Origin: Paraescarpia echinospica
Taxonomy: Eukaryota; Annelida; Polychaeta; Sabellida; Siboglinidae
Reading direction: 5' to 3'
DNA: 64,000 nt
NCBI GenBank assembly: GCA_020002185.1
Contig: CM034535.1
Coordinates: forward strand, 67,864,318-67,928,317
In this document: piece by piece, positions 1-33,775 of the stretch
Layout of the letters: each line of letters begins with the position of its first letter
Position numbering within the stretch: the stretch's first letter is position 1
The notes under the pieces: model-generated
Database searches by the model: none
What the model saw: the letters and a program-made list of their open reading frames with translations, nothing else
Told to the model about the DNA's origin: nothing
Program-made: the position numbers and the translations under genes

Positions 1-867
1 TTATGTGTCATACAGTCGGTTGTTCATCACGTTACATTTTTTTGCATTTGTTCCGAGGACCGCCTTTCAGCTAGGGACGCTGCAAAATCCTGTTCAAATT
101 CACGTCCTAACAAACGTCAGGACGGATACTTCGGGAAACCGTTTTCTACGTTTGTGTGTATCTAGCGCAACCTGGAGGATGGGCATTTTTGCAAGTTGGC
201 CCTACATGTAATGCTGGTATATGATAGGTAGTACAGGACAGTGAATAGAACTTCACACGAAGAATACAACTGAGGGATTGCCTGAACAGCTGTGTCTGAA
301 ATATATCTCAGGTATCACCAGTGTACAACCAGAGAATAACGGTGATACACGTGACAGAAGCGGACAGGCTACGATGTTTAATAGGAATTGAGTGGACGGC
401 CGCAGAGGGCCGGAAAGGCCTGTAGAATACGACGCGACAAATATGATGTACGTGCGAAGTTTCTCAGATAATTCACTGATAATTTTTTAGGAATCCTAAA
501 TAACTTAGTGCGAGTGAAATGTTAGCCTATTATAATGTAGACACTATATTAAGTTGCCACCGTCTTAGAAGGAATGTGTGAGTGTGTGTACGTGTGCGCG
601 TGCATGGGTGTGTGGGTGCGTGCGTAATTTGTTTGAAACGGATGGATGAAACGAGCTATTACATTGTTAATAGTATAGTAAAAAGTGTCAGTACATATCA
701 CTCAGAATGTTGTTGTTTACACCAATATTCTTTACATTAGTTACTCTTAATGTGGCTGCTGCGACATTCATGCGGTTGTACTGAGTAGTAATTTGTTTTT
801 TTGTTTTGGGGTTGTTACGCCTCAATTTGTACCCATGTGGTTGTGGAACGACACAACGCACCACTGG

Positions 868-1795
868 CACATGTCACGGTGCTATCACCCGACCACAACA
901 TCACATGTCACGGTGCTATCACTCGACCACAACATCACATGTCACGGTACTATCACTCGACCACAACATCACATGTCACGGTGCTATCACTCGACCACAA
1001 CATCACATGTCACGGTGCTATCACCCGACCACAACATCACATGTCACGGTGTTATCACCCGACTACAACATCACATGTCACGGTGCTATCACCCGACCAC
1101 AACATCACATGTCACGGTGCTATCACTCGACCACAACATCACATGTCACGGTGCTATCACCCGACCACAACATCACATGTCACGGTGTTATCACCCGACT
1201 ACAACATCACATGTCACGGTGCTATCACCCGACCACAACATCACATGTCACGGTGCTATCACTCGACCACAACATCACATGTCACGGTGCTATCACCCGA
1301 CCACAACATCACATGTCACGGTGTTATCACCCGACTACAACATCACATGTCACGGTGCTATCACCCGACCACAACATCACATGTCACGGTGCTATCACTC
1401 GACCACAACATCACATGTCACGGTGCTATCACCCGACCACAACATCACATGTCACGGTGTTATCACCCGACTACAACATCACATGTCACGGTGCTATCAC
1501 CCGACCACAACATCACATGTCACGGTGCTATCACTCGACCACAACATCACATGTCACGGTGCTATCACCCGACCACAACATCACATGTCACGGTGCTATC
1601 ACTCGACCACAACATCACATGTCACGGTGCTATCACTCGACCACAACATCACATGTCACGGTGCTATCACTCGACCACAACATCACATGTCACGGTGCTA
1701 TCTCTCGACCACAACATCACATGTCACGGTGCTATCACTCGACCACAACATCACATGTCACGGTGCTATCACTCGACCACAACATCACGGTCACA
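868..1795. repeat. 34-bp minisatellite with four-unit higher-order structure
   Basis: About 27 units of CACATGTCACGGTGCTATCA-type sequence lie in the ABCC intron next to the donor at 1832. Variants (CCC/CTC and a GTTATC...GACTAC form) recur every fourth unit through the central part, giving a 136-bp higher-order repeat. Because 34 is 1 mod 3, long open frames arise in three frames; they are not genes. Confidence 0.95.
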
Positions 1796-1832
1796 CCCAC
1801 CGTGCCTTCACAATAAGTAAGACAACACTCAC

Positions 1833-22094
<20,262 letters not shown>

Positions 22095-22105
<11 letters not shown>

Positions 22106-22285
22106 CTACAAACACACACCAGACTCATAGATAGACTCAACAAACATCAGATTCATGAACATTGTCGCTCTACAAACATACACAAGACACATGGACACTG
22201 TTGCTCAACAAACACACATCAGACTCGTGGACTCAACAAACATCAGACTCGTGAACACTGTCGCTCTACAAACACACGTAAGTCT
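22095..22285 (-). repeat. Short array around the acceptor of the TMD0 exon
   Basis: The acceptor context (transcript sense TGTTTGTAGAGCGACA) occurs about four times, near 22098, 22165, 22203 and 22262, separated by a CATCAGACTCRTG-type spacer. The copy nearest the exon is the functional one. Confidence 0.8.
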
Positions 22286-22289
22286 CATT

Positions 22290-22580
22290 TAACAAGATTC
22301 CACATAATTTAACGATTTTAAATTACTAAACACAGTAGCCAACCAGACCAACAAATCCAGATGGCAAGTTGACAAGGGACCCTTTGGCGTATTGTCAGTC
22401 CAAATTTATTTGTATGTGTAACCGCACTTCTCAGATATATGTCCATTTATAAACGACGTTCTTTTAGATGGTTTGCATAGTTAAGGTCTCTCAGTTCCAG
22501 AATCGTTTCAGTTGCTCTCCTCTGTACTCTTTCTACAGTATCTGTGTCCTTCTTGGGTTATATATCCTCCATTCTTGGAA
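22290..22580 (-). mobile_element. Diverged CR1-like LINE 3' fragment
   Basis: Shares AGATGGCA-TTGACAAGG, GTTGCTCTCCTCTGTACTCT and CTTCTTG segments with the 3' half of the LINE at 16690-18777, but is more divergent and rearranged. Confidence 0.7.
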
Positions 22581-22709
22581 AGTATCATCTTCCCAAGGCA
22601 GGCCGCACACAAAGGAGACGCGCTCGGGACGAGACCGTCTCCTGAGAGTGCGTTCTTCCATCGGCGGCGGGACATTCTCGAACCAGCGAGTCTTGGTGAG
22701 TCTCAATAA

Positions 22710-23040
22710 TCAAATACGTTTGATTTTAATGGAGCATCTCGACGCGTCTTCTTCGTGATCTTGACCAGGGACTGCTTCACTAAGATATTGAGCTCATACG
22801 GAAATTCCATCATTAAATAGAATCCGTTATTAAATTTAAGGGGATTTTTCGAAATGCAAAAATGCCGCCGCTCAATCACAGAGGACACTATTTCCGCGAC
22901 ACACCGGCGGAAGTGTCCCGATGACGCGTCCTGGTGTTGACAGATTTTTTTCGAATACACCATTAAGGAACGATATATATTTGAAAGAGCAAAGTCGGGC
23001 TTATGAGTTCAAGAAACGCGCCTCGTTGTAAGACCTAATG
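22710..23040. repeat. Dispersed repeat, relative at about 56880-57060 and in the 50.4-51.6 kb palindrome
   Basis: Shares motifs such as GGACACTATTTCCGC, GAAGTGTCCCGATG-CGC and TCCTGGTGTT with the other sites, in arrangements pointing to one MITE family. Confidence 0.55.
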
Positions 23041-23269
23041 AGCGGGGACTTCACGGCGAAACGTACTGGAGACGAGAAGGAACAGTTCCACAAACCACTG
23101 GAGTTACATGGTGAGTCGTACAGCAGTGACCTTTGGCTTTGCTCAAAAACATTACGATATTTTCCCAGTATTAACTCTTGAGTATAAAGTATATTTCTGT
23201 TTTCGCTTTCGTCGTGTCTCGTGACGCCGTCTCGTCCTATGGGAGTGCGGGTCAGGTCCATTACGGTGG

Positions 23270-23835
23270 GATTGCAGGAGACTGGCAGGAGACTGACAGG
23301 AGATTGACGGGTGAGTGACAGGAGACTGGCAGGAGATTGCCGGGTGAGTGGCAGAAGACTGGCAGGAGACTGACAGGAGACTGACGTTGAGTGACAGTAC
23401 AGTGGCAGGAGACTGACAGGAGACTGCCGGGTGAGTGGTTGGAGACTGGCAGGAGACTGAAAGGAGACTGACAGGAGACTGGAAGGAGACGGTTTGCGAC
23501 GAGGTGCTCGAAACGGTTTCAAGGCTGGCAGGAGACTGCCGGGTGAGTGGCAGAAGACTGGCAGGAGACTGACAGGAGACTGACGGTGAGTGACAGGAGA
23601 GTGGCAGGAGACTGACAGGAGACTGCCGGGTGAGTGGCTGGAAACTGGCAGGAGACTGACAGGAGACTGTCAGGAGACTGGCAGGAGACTGACAGGAGAC
23701 TGCCGGGTGAGTGGCTGGAAACTGGCAGGAGACTGACAGGAGACTGTCAGGAGACTGGCAGGAGACTGTCAGGAGCCTGACAGGAGACTGGAAGGAGACG
23801 GTTTGCGACGAGGTGCTCGAAACGGCTTCAAGACG
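23270..23835. repeat. 11-bp CAGGAGACTGA-type minisatellite with 312-bp duplication
   Basis: Repeated GGCAGGAGACTGACAGGAGA with interspersed GGGTGAGTGG. The block ending GGTTTGCGACGAGGTGCTCG appears twice, near 23490 and 23802, so a stretch of about 312 bp has been duplicated as a whole. Confidence 0.92.
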
Positions 23836-24014
23836 CACCGGAAACGCATCTCGACCGCGTCTCGGGTAGGTGTCCCTGGTGCCATTGTGTGGTCCGCTCG
23901 AATCGCACGGCCGTGCTGTTTGCGTACTGTTCACATCGGGTACATCAACAACGATAGCTCCTTAGTAGCAAGGACACCGAACTGAATAACCTTTCAACAT
24001 TAACTGGGCATCGT

Positions 24015-24955
24015 CGGGTTACTCATTTAATAATAACATAGCGGGTTACTCATTTAATAATAGCATAGCGGGTTACCCATTTAGTAATAGCATAGCGAGT
24101 TACCCATTTAGTAATAGCATAGCGGGTTACTCATTTAGTAATAGCATAGCGGGTTACCCATGTAGTAATAGCATAGCGGGTTACTCATTTAGTAATAGCA
24201 TAGCGGGTTACTCGTTTAGTAATAGCATAGCGGGTTACTCATTTAGTAATAGCATAGGGGGTTACCCATTTAGTAATATCATAGCGGGTTACCCATTTAG
24301 TAATAGCATAGCGGGTTACCCATTTAGTAATAGCATAGGGGGTTACCCCTTTAGTAATAGCATAGCTGGTTACCCATTTAGTAATAGCATAGCGGGTTAC
24401 TCATTTAGTAATAGCATAGCGGGTTACCCATTTAGTAATATCATAGCGGGTTACCCATGTAGTAATAGCATAGCAGGTTACCCATTTAGTAATAGCATAG
24501 GGGGTTACCCATTTAATAATAGCATAACGGGTTACCCATTTAGTAAAAGCATAGCGGGTTACCCATTTAGTAATAGCATAGCGGGTTACCCATGTAGTAA
24601 TAGCATAGCGGGTTACCCATTTAGTAATAGCATAGGGGGTTACCCATTTAATAATAGCATAGCAGGTTACCCATTTAGTAAATGCATAGCGGGTTACCCT
24701 TTTAGTAATAGCATAGGGGGTTACCCATTTAATAATAGCATATGGGTTACCCATTTAGTAATAGCATAGCGGGTTACCCATTTAGAAATAGCATAGCGGG
24801 TTACCCATTTAGTAATAGCATAGCGGGTTACCCATTTAGCAATAGCATAGCGGGTTACCCACTTAGTAATAGCATAGGGGGTTACCCATTTAGTACTAGC
24901 ATAGCGGGTTACCCATTTAATGATAGCATAGCGGGTTACCCATTTAGTAATTGCG
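24015..24955. repeat. 27-bp minisatellite (GGGTTACCCATTTAGTAATAGCATAGC)n-type
   Basis: About 35 units of 27 bp, each holding the near-palindrome GGTTACC. The unit is a multiple of 3, so it gives long in-phase frames on both strands that are not genes. Confidence 0.95.
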
Positions 24956-25554
24956 TATATTTAGACGAGTTGACCCCAGACGATTTCAGCCAGCCACCCA
25001 ACGAATTGGTCAGTTAGTGTGTTAGTTGTTTAGTTAATAATAACAATAAATTATTATTATTTATTTATTTATTGACCTAGTTAATTAATCAGTTAGTTAA
25101 TTAACCCAGTCGATCATCTATGTACCTACAAATCAAACAACGTTGGTGAATTAAATAATATAACATATAAACCACCATAACATATAAACCACCATAACGA
25201 ACTGAGGATAGTCCAGTCAGTTCTGATGTCGCTTGTGTAGCTTAAATGATATGACATGATTCGTAATCGTTCTCAGACTCGTATGCTAGGGTGCAAGTGG
25301 TGCGAGGGGTGCGAGGGGTGTGTACGCGTACGCACCCCTCCACCACAGCTCACGCAAATGAGTTCTGCTCGATGTACCAAAGGTTGCAGTTGGTGGTTTT
25401 GGAGAAGTTGTAGTCGCACGTCAAAAAACATCCTCGACAAAATCAACCACGCGACGGGCTTGGTACTCGTGTGTTAGAAGAACCAAACTATAAATAACCC
25501 AACGTGATTTTATCAGCTGAGGATAGCCCAGTCAGCCGTAACGCCGCGTGTGCA

Positions 25555-25625
25555 AGTTAGATGTGTTGTAGCCAACAATCCTGCCGCTGAAAAATACTAC
25601 CGCACCGACTCTTAATGCGCATGCC
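25555..25625. repeat. Dispersed element fragment (relatives at 27424-27475 and 29672-29740)
   Basis: CTGCCGCTGAAAAATACTAC and GACTCTTAATGCGCATG here are the reverse complement of sequence at 29672-29740 (GCGCATTAAGGGTCGGTGCG, GGCAGGATGTTTCGCTACAG). A shorter copy lies at 27424. Confidence 0.6.
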
Positions 25626-25829
25626 CAGAAATACCTGCCGCTGTAAAATACGGCCCACCGACCCTGGATTCTGGCTGGCAACTGGTCGGGTCCTGTTGAT
25701 TTGTTTGTTTTTAAGCCATGGAATGATTTGGCGACTCCTTTTGTTGTGATGGTGATGTGTTTTATACTAGTAATCTAATGATATGTCTGTGTATACATGG
25801 ATGACGGTTGCATGTGCATTGTGCATCAC

Positions 25830-25940
25830 TCAATTTTGTATATATATATATATATATATATTTTATATACATATATATATATATATACTATATATACACA
25901 CACATATATATATATATACATGCTGTATATATATATGATT
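25830..25940. repeat. (AT)n-rich low-complexity stretch
   Basis: Runs of TATATA broken by short CACACA segments. Similar (AT)n stretches occur at about 19091-19120, 26670-26735, 29073-29115, 36630-36648 and 39370-39430. Confidence 0.9.
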
Positions 25941-26519
25941 ATGTCGTCATATTTTGCAGATTCTCATGAGTAAAATTATTTTATCCGTGTGACAGTCACA
26001 CAAGATATAACGTACACTGCGTACACTAATTGAAATGTGTAGTCCTTTATTATAGTTGGTTAGATGCTAGTAATGAAACAAAGATATTGTAGGCATAGTT
26101 ACTTATACACTTCCCACGTATGCCAATTGGGGTATGTCTAATACACACTGTACACACGTTTTTAAATGTGTTATTAAATAAATGGAATTGCCATTATGCA
26201 CCATTACTACGACTCTTACTTTACGAACTGAGCAAAGTGCAGCTAAATTACCATATGATATTTACATATTTAATTATAACTAAGAATGCATGTGAACGTT
26301 TCTGAATGCCTGCATTGGCACACGGATGTAAGCAAAAGCCCAGTAGAGTCGAGCTCAGCAGTAAACATGCCAAATGGGTACGTGAGTGAACGAATATATC
26401 ATCATTCTTGCAGGATTAGATTCAATTATGTTACACATCTACAAGAACACATTTATTATTTTTTGCTCAAATATTTTAACTAACTTTAAACAAATCTCAA
26501 TTATTTTAGCACCAAATAT

Positions 26520-26690
26520 GTAAATGGTTGTCAACGTGTATCAGTGCTGGCAGCGTTTCAATCCGGTCGATATATCCACACGTGGATACAAACATACCTA
26601 GATATATACATGAAACGATACACACAGTACTTAAATGCAAGCGACATGCACATTATGTTATTATTATATTATATATATACACCGTATATA

Positions 26691-26724
<34 letters not shown>

Positions 26725-27198
26725 AATATAGCTGAAGGTTTTTTAATCAATCAACATGTCTACACAAATGCAGAGACATAGTTTTGCATAATTTTGGCTT
26801 ATTTATAGTCTAACTCTCGTCACCGAATACAGCCCAATAAATCAACATTCAAAGACAGCATATTGCTGTCCTTAAGCTTGTGTTGACCCAACACTTGACA
26901 CGTATTAACCCCTCACAGTAGTGTGTTGTATAATAGTGTTGTATAAAAACACTATTTGGCAAGATAACAAAACAATAGTTATTTGTATAATATAAGAGTT
27001 CAGTTGGCATGTTATTCGAATACAGCGGATTACGTAGCATGCTCGTGTCCACGGCCGGCACCCGGCACGACGGAACTCACGATTTTGACGGCGTTACGAC
27101 GGCTCGTGTCCGCCCAGCGACTGCAGGTGGGACGGGCGGCCAGAGCAGGCACGTAGAAGAGCGAACAGAGCCACAGGTAGCTGCGCGGCAGCCACGTT
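26520..27198. repeat. Segmental duplicate of 19.0-19.4 plus 21.8-22.05 kb, with truncated TMD0 exon
   Basis: The block matches 19015-19421 and then 21788-22045 without the 2.4-kb insert. Its last part (about 27047-27198, minus strand) is the 3' two thirds of the TMD0 exon with its GTGAGT donor. Homology stops at CAGCCACG, so the acceptor and first 60 or so exon bases are missing. Confidence 0.9.
27047..27198 (-). pseudogene. ABCC: Truncated second copy of the ABCC TMD0 exon
   Basis: Encodes [20 protein letters not shown] and on to NAVKIV in the same frame as the exon at 21923-22105, with one visible change (V to A) and an intact GTGAGT donor. The 5' part and acceptor are lost, so it should not be spliced in as an internal exon unless a new acceptor is used. 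Confidence 0.85.
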
Positions 27199-28978
27199 TG
27201 TAAATTACTTGTGCTGAATACAACTTACAACACATTAGTTGGCTAGCATTTATAAATATTTCCACATATATTCTTCTTCCAAATGTCTGACGAATAACAT
27301 TCCAATAATTTTACACCCATCCCATCGCAAATATTCATAATAAAGCTTGAAGACGGCGATTAGATTAATGTACAGCTGTATTTAGAATAGGATAAACTAT
27401 TTCTTTACACAACAAACTTCTACGGTAGTGCGGTAGTATTTTACAGCGACAAGATTTTTCGCTACAGTATATTTAAAGCAATGTTATACAACACATACCC
27501 ATATACCAGGCCCGTAGCCAGCTTTTTACAATGGGGGGAGGGTTCACATTTTACCAATTCATACTCCAGGGGGCGCCACAAGTTCAGGTGGGATTATATT
27601 TTTTTCACAATGCAGGAGGCCCCCACATGTTCACGAGGGGACTCATAATGCAGAAGGTTACATTTCTAACTGGAAGAACAATGGAGTGGGTGTGAGATCG
27701 GTGGACCATGTGGTTTCGTCTTATATTCTTTCATCTTATATACAAACACCACATTAGCATCCCCACGAGGCCCATAACGAGGTCGTTTTGGGGGTGCGTT
27801 TTCAAACAAAGTGGGACTCATATGTGGTCTGTGGAGATTGATCCCATTTTGTTGCCTGATTAAGCCTAATTTACACCCAATTGTATTCATAAAAGCCAAC
27901 ACACAGTGATAGCATGTTGTTAATATAACTGAATTATTTACGCAGTTGTTTTGAATTTGTTCATATTAATATAATAAACGACGCACCGAGGAGTGTGGAT
28001 GTATTATTTTTCAGAATCAATAGTTAAAGTATGACATTTACAATCTGGTTTTCACTCAATTAATACATACTATTTATCTGATCTGATGTGCGAAAGTTCC
28101 ATAATTTATCATAAACATAATTAAGTTAGTAAATTAACAAACCTTTATAAACTATGCTCGGTAAATAGAATATTAAAACAATTATTGTCCTCTTGTGGAA
28201 TTTGATTTAAATTCTAGGTGTCAAACAGTCAAGTACCACATCACATACACCACACTGACTCCAGGAAACACAAAGTGTATTTTACAACTATACAGAACAC
28301 AAAATGGACATAATAATTGATAATAAAGGCCCTTCACTCATTCTTGCCTCCCCATCAACGATAAGGCTCCCCTTTCTGAGATCTACCAACATCCAACTAG
28401 CAACCACAGTATTTCGGCAACTAAACAGCCACACAATTACACGATTTCTCATCAGCACATTTTAAAATAGGTGAAGCTAAACTTGATTTTGTATTGGTTA
28501 AATTATTCATCGAAATTAGCTGAATAGATGCAAATTATGATTTGTGTTAAGCCAGATGAGTTTCTCTAGCGGGTTTGCTGCTTGTAAGAAATACACTCGC
28601 TACACATCTTAAGGTGTTGATTGTTGAGAATAGCCTCTTTGACAGTCGGCAGTTACCTTAATCAGCATACTAAAAATAAAAAGCCGCATCTTTCGTTCAC
28701 TTTTTAGCAGAGTTCTGATGAGAAATAATGAATTATTTTATATGGCTTAATTTATGTGCTCATAATTGTTAAATCATCGTCACCCCGTTCATTCACCAGT
28801 ATTTTGTCTGCATCTGTCACCTCTGAGTTACTACAATAAGGACTCATAATTTTACGTTTGGTGTAAAACTGGCTTCTTGTGTATTTACTACCCAGTGCGT
28901 TTTCATATCAGGAGACCCTGGGATAGTGTGAAGTCCTTCTAACTGGATGCAAAGGTCCTTTGACACACATTCCTCTAG

Positions 28979-29052
28979 TGACTGCCCTTTTCACACATGG
29001 CATTGGGCACAGATGACTGTGACTGCCCTTTTCACACATGTCATTGGGCACA
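28979..29052. repeat. Tandem duplication of about 40 bp
   Basis: GACTGCCCTTTTCACACATG followed by CATTGGGCACAGA occurs twice in a row. Confidence 0.85.
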
Positions 29053-29072
29053 GACCCCTCAACCAGGCTCCC

Positions 29073-29107
<35 letters not shown>

Positions 29108-32100
29108 TATACATATATGGTTGTGTCTTTCAGTATGTATGTATATATATATATATGGTTGGGACAGGTTGCTTGTGAACGACCCAAATATCATATTTTA
29201 AATAAAACTACATCAGTATTATTATATAGGGCCTACATGATATACTAAAGTTAAACTTAGCAACAACAAAAATTATGGAAATGTTATTACAACAAGAAAA
29301 CATGACAACAATCCCCCGTCTTTCCTAATATATATTAGCTCGATTAAAGTTAAATTAATTAGTTATTAGATTTGCGCATGTTCTAGGATTTTATTATATA
29401 AATGCAAAGGTAATTGTTTTTCCACATTGCACCTATTTGCTTCGTGTTGTTAAGATAACAGTATGACAATATCTACAATTATTGGATTTCGCGATTGTCC
29501 TAATCAGTATGGATCTGTCAAAATGTAACGCTAAATAATATAATCTGGATGAACGTACGTATACGTAGGGCCCTGCCTACCTGTTCGTAAAATTAGTCTG
29601 TGTACATATAGCCCCTTGTTAATATATAACAAGCTCTGACGTCTCCTTGCGAAAAACTGTACTTCCTGACATGCGCATTAAGGGTCGGTGCGGCAGTATT
29701 ATTCAACGGCAGGATGTTTCGCTACAGTGTAACATATAAACCACTGGTCACAGCTGGGGGTAGTGTTGTCACCTATCTTGGGAGCCGTGGTGACAGTTGC
29801 AAGACAACGTAAACAGCGACGAAACAACATCGACGGTCCCTGGTTAGGCTCGTTATCTCCCACACGGGATCAACCTCCAGCTTTGTATTTTTGGCTCGCG
29901 GGTAGGGAGATAAGGAGGAAAGTCATCCTCGCAAGCCAGGGCTGTTTGCCATGCAAAACTAGTCCTCGCAGATCTCCTACGCGAAGTGCGGAAGTTAGCT
30001 GAGTCAAACTAGTAATTTACTTCGTCAGTCGCGTCTGCGTCACCCGTGAGAACAACGCAAATACCCGCCCCAGTTTGAAGACTGATAAACGACTTCTGGG
30101 AATCCCAATGTATAATGATGACCCGTTCGCCCATTACCACGAGGAGCTGAGCGGTATTGTGTATTCGAATAATTGCTTCTACTTCCTAAACATTGCATGT
30201 AACACGAGCCACGGTTGGTTTAGATTAGTTTTATTATGACCATCTGACCTGCCGCCAACCACTGATCTAGTGAGCGATTTCATAGACTGAACTTAAATTC
30301 AGAGTTTCGCAAACGATCAGCCAGGGGGTACTGCTGGCTAGCACTGACGTAATCAGCAGCAGCGACCCCTGGCGCGCGAGGACGAGGAAAGTCGCTGTGT
30401 TAGTTTACTACGTGGAGGAACTATACACTGTCTACAGTTACAGTACTGTAGGTTCAGCTCGTCTATTTATACGTGTTGCATCTGTAACAATGCCTATGAA
30501 TCTCATGACAATGTTTTGGGGAAAGCATTATTGAAAAATGCTAAGGTTTCAATTAATGGGCATCTGTTGAATGCTTGGAATTACAGGCATTCTATTTAGA
30601 AACGAGGGTATTAATTATTACACCGTTATACTTATAAAGTTATAGTTAGTCCTCGGTCAATAGCTAATCGTGCAATGCCAGTCGGACAGTGGCACCGTGC
30701 AGACAGCATATGCTGTATGCACGGGCACGCAACTTACCCAGAAAGCATCGTCTTCGGACGAATTTCCACACACGGAGTCCCACCAGATTACGGTCGACAT
30801 CGTGGGGCCGGATAATGTCAAGTCAGTAGATCCTATATTACCAGTGACTTACGGTGTTCAGTTATAACTGCTGATCGAGTAGTTTCATCCGCAACAACTT
30901 GTCAATGTGCGCTAAATGTCAACTGCTGCTGTAGTCTGATCTCGTGCCACCGCCGGGTCAATGTCGGTCCACTGATAGAATCCTCGTTCCGGTAGCGTCG
31001 ATCCGCATTTCAATAGACACACTTCCACACGTAAAGTACAACCGTTACCACACCAGCTACACACGTGTCTGCGCTTGATCGATGCCCGCCATTGTAGTGT
31101 ACATACGCGGGAGAATAGAACCGGCCTTGTGTTTGCGTGTACTAAAATTACGTTGTTCAACGCGCGTCCGTTATAGTGTGACTCGGGAGCTAGATACCGC
31201 GCGTACGTATACCTACGTCGGTTACAACTTGCTCTGAGCGTATTGCATCAACCTCCGTCCGTCCAATGGGCTCCTGACAAGATGCCAATAAACATCCCGG
31301 CCTGAACGAGTAGGTCTGCACTTTGGAATGACCGAAGGACACCGGGCTCAGTGACGCGCGCCAACGTCTGTATCGTCCATTGTTCGAGACGTTCGGCTCG
31401 AGAGGAAATTGACGGTACTAGGCGTGCTTTATTTGTGTAGCCGTCATTGTACGGGGAGCTTACTAGGCGGCTGCGTCTCGGTGAACAATTCGGGCCAGTG
31501 AGCTGCGGAACAACTTGGTAGATTTGGCCCCAAAAGCGATACTCAAATTAATGCACGTGTACTCTTTTAGCAGTTACATCGATCATATTGATTATTACAT
31601 TGTGCTACATTTGTCAATAAAAGTATTATCATCATAATGGTCATAATCGTCGTAATAATCATACAATAATAATCGACATAATCACCATCATCATAGGCGT
31701 CGTGAATTCACCTATCAGCAGTGCGGGCCGCCTGGTATAATAGGGCAAACGTATGCCGTGGCAGGGCTCTCATTGCGAGTAGTAGGCCCTAATGTCCAGG
31801 AGTAATATTTAATAATGGAACGTTATTTATTGATTGTGACAGTGTTACTGTGTTGGCATTGATTTCTCAATCTTATTATTATTAAATTGTATTATTTGTC
31901 AATATAAATGTGAAAATGATAATAATCATATAGGGGGTCATCCATAAAGTGTGTCACGCGTAGGGGGGAGGTCTCCGGGTCAGCGTGGCGAAGTATGGGG
32001 TGGGGGTCTCCGGGCAAGCGTTACCTAACGATTAAAAACGAAAACTTGTTAGCTTGTTTAGCTGTCAGTAGAGACTTATAGCAAAATGATTGTGTCATTT

Positions 32101-32344
32101 ACAATTAGAAATGTGTGTCTTTTAGTGTCTTGAGCCTATCAACATAAAAAGAGCTCCCAACGGCTACTCCACGATCAGAACAAACGTTCTGGCAACAGCT
32201 AATGAAGCGCCCGTAAGAGGTTTTTCCATTTATCTGCATAATGTGTACTTCCCATTTTAGAAAGAACACGACTTGTAGTGTCTCTTCCGAAAGAAACAGT
32301 GGCAGGCAACGTAGGGTGAACGATATTGCCCAAATGTCGAAACC

Positions 32345-32425
32345 GCAGTAGGCTTTGTTGGACTCGAACCCCGATCGACTGCCCGGCGGGACTACCCGGG
32401 TAGCTACAGTCCCCGCCCTCCCCTA
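32345..32425 (-). repeat. tRNA-like sequence, possible SINE head
   Basis: On the minus strand GGGGTTCGAGTCCAAC fits a pol III B box (GTTCGAGTCC), preceded about 45 bp upstream by GTAGCTACCCGGGTAG as a weak A-box position. The region does not fold into a clean tRNA by eye, so a tRNA-derived SINE remnant is more likely than a tRNA gene. Confidence 0.4.
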
Positions 32426-33699
32426 TCAATGATTACACCTATTGAAATACATATGGACAATTGGTATTATTGTTAGTTATTAGGTATACACAAAAATATA
32501 TATACATATATCTGTATTCTACCTGCGAATCACGAACTAACACAGATATGCGACGAGTGAAAAAGATGTGTCCATGATGAAAATTACCCGGACTAATAAT
32601 ATCAATAAAACATAGGACACAACGTTAGCTGATGGCGATAAGCGGCCGGCACTGGCGATGGGCAGTTGCGACGCGCGGCGGGCGATGCATCAAAAACACG
32701 TGTGTATTCACGGAAGTGACGTAAATTTACTGTTGCGTAGCGCCGTTACATTCATGTCCACTTCTACACTGTAAAGGAAATTCCCTGTATTTACCCGGAA
32801 TAAGGTGCAGCGGACATCGAAGGAAAACAATCGATGTACACGGAATGACGAATGCGACGGCCGACATTGTAAGTTGACAGGTTATTTGTCAACTAATCAA
32901 GGTACTGTATCAAAGCGTGACGTAGCCACATGGGACGCGAACGCTCGTCCATAGGCTCATGCGTTCGTGCGAGTGAGCGTGCGTGCGTGCGTGCGTGCAA
33001 GCGTGCAAGCGTGCTCTCCACTGGCCTGGCTTTGGGTCCGACTAAGCCCGCAGCCCATGGGCCATATCGCGTGGCCATCTTGTTGGACTCGTTCGTAGCG
33101 TCTCACGCTAGGGTAGGGCCATAGAAAATAACACTAATCACTTCATTAAGCTCTATATGGTTGACGGGCCCTTCACACATCGCAGGCCCTTCACACAACT
33201 CCATTTCCTGAATTTGATCGGTTCTTTCCGGTTCTTTTGTTCGGACATATCGGCTTCCACGCCTTCGTCTTGCTGTTCATAGTTTTATAGAGGTAGATAG
33301 AAGACGCCTAGCAAATCGAAAGCAAATATACCATGCATGCCGGCGGAGTTTTAAAGATCGTACGATTTCGACAATGTTTGATGGACACTGTGATAATTTA
33401 CTTCATGCTGGAGATAATAAGCATTCAGACAATCGGTTAGACAATATAACATGCTGATTATAGCACTATGTATCTGTGAAAGTGCACGTTGTGGGCTTCG
33501 ACGTAATGAGACGCGAAAACGGCAAAAAAGTTTCGCCCAGTGCGTGCACGACGCATTTTTGGCGGCATCTGAAATTCCATGTGATTTTATATCACACGCA
33601 TAGTAGTTTCAAATTCATGCACATCTGGCAAGAATTATTTGTCTTGAATGCATCTGGTACGGGAAAGCGGGACAATAAAGGACAGTTCGGATAATCACT

Positions 33700-33775
33700 G
33701 GAGACTCGTGGCGACCCACTCAGTATGGCTTGGCGACCCAATTTTGGGTCGCGACCCAGGGGTCAAGAGCCGCTG
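33700..33775 (-). mobile_element. hAT-like terminal sequence
   Basis: Minus strand CAGCGGCTCTTGACCCCTGG followed by GTCGCGACCC resembles the ends of hAT (Charlie-type) elements. The other end was not located. Confidence 0.45.

Noticed and set aside
868..1795. CRISPR-like array
   Set aside because: No unique spacers: units are contiguous 34-bp repeats, and the sequence is eukaryotic.
23001..23934. Ser/Gln/Pro-rich frames of 173 and 260 codons, minus strand
   Set aside because: They translate the CAGGAGACTG minisatellite; no conserved domain or splice context.
24015..24955. Centromeric or telomeric repeat because of GGGTTA
   Set aside because: The GGGTTA is part of a 27-bp unit and not a TTAGGG-type hexamer run; only about 35 units.
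24401..25017. Repetitive frames such as AGYPFSNSI repeats
   Set aside because: They result from a 27-bp minisatellite whose period is a multiple of 3.
32345..32425. Functional tRNA gene
   Set aside because: A B-box-like motif is present but acceptor and anticodon stems do not form by eye; kept only as a SINE-like remnant.
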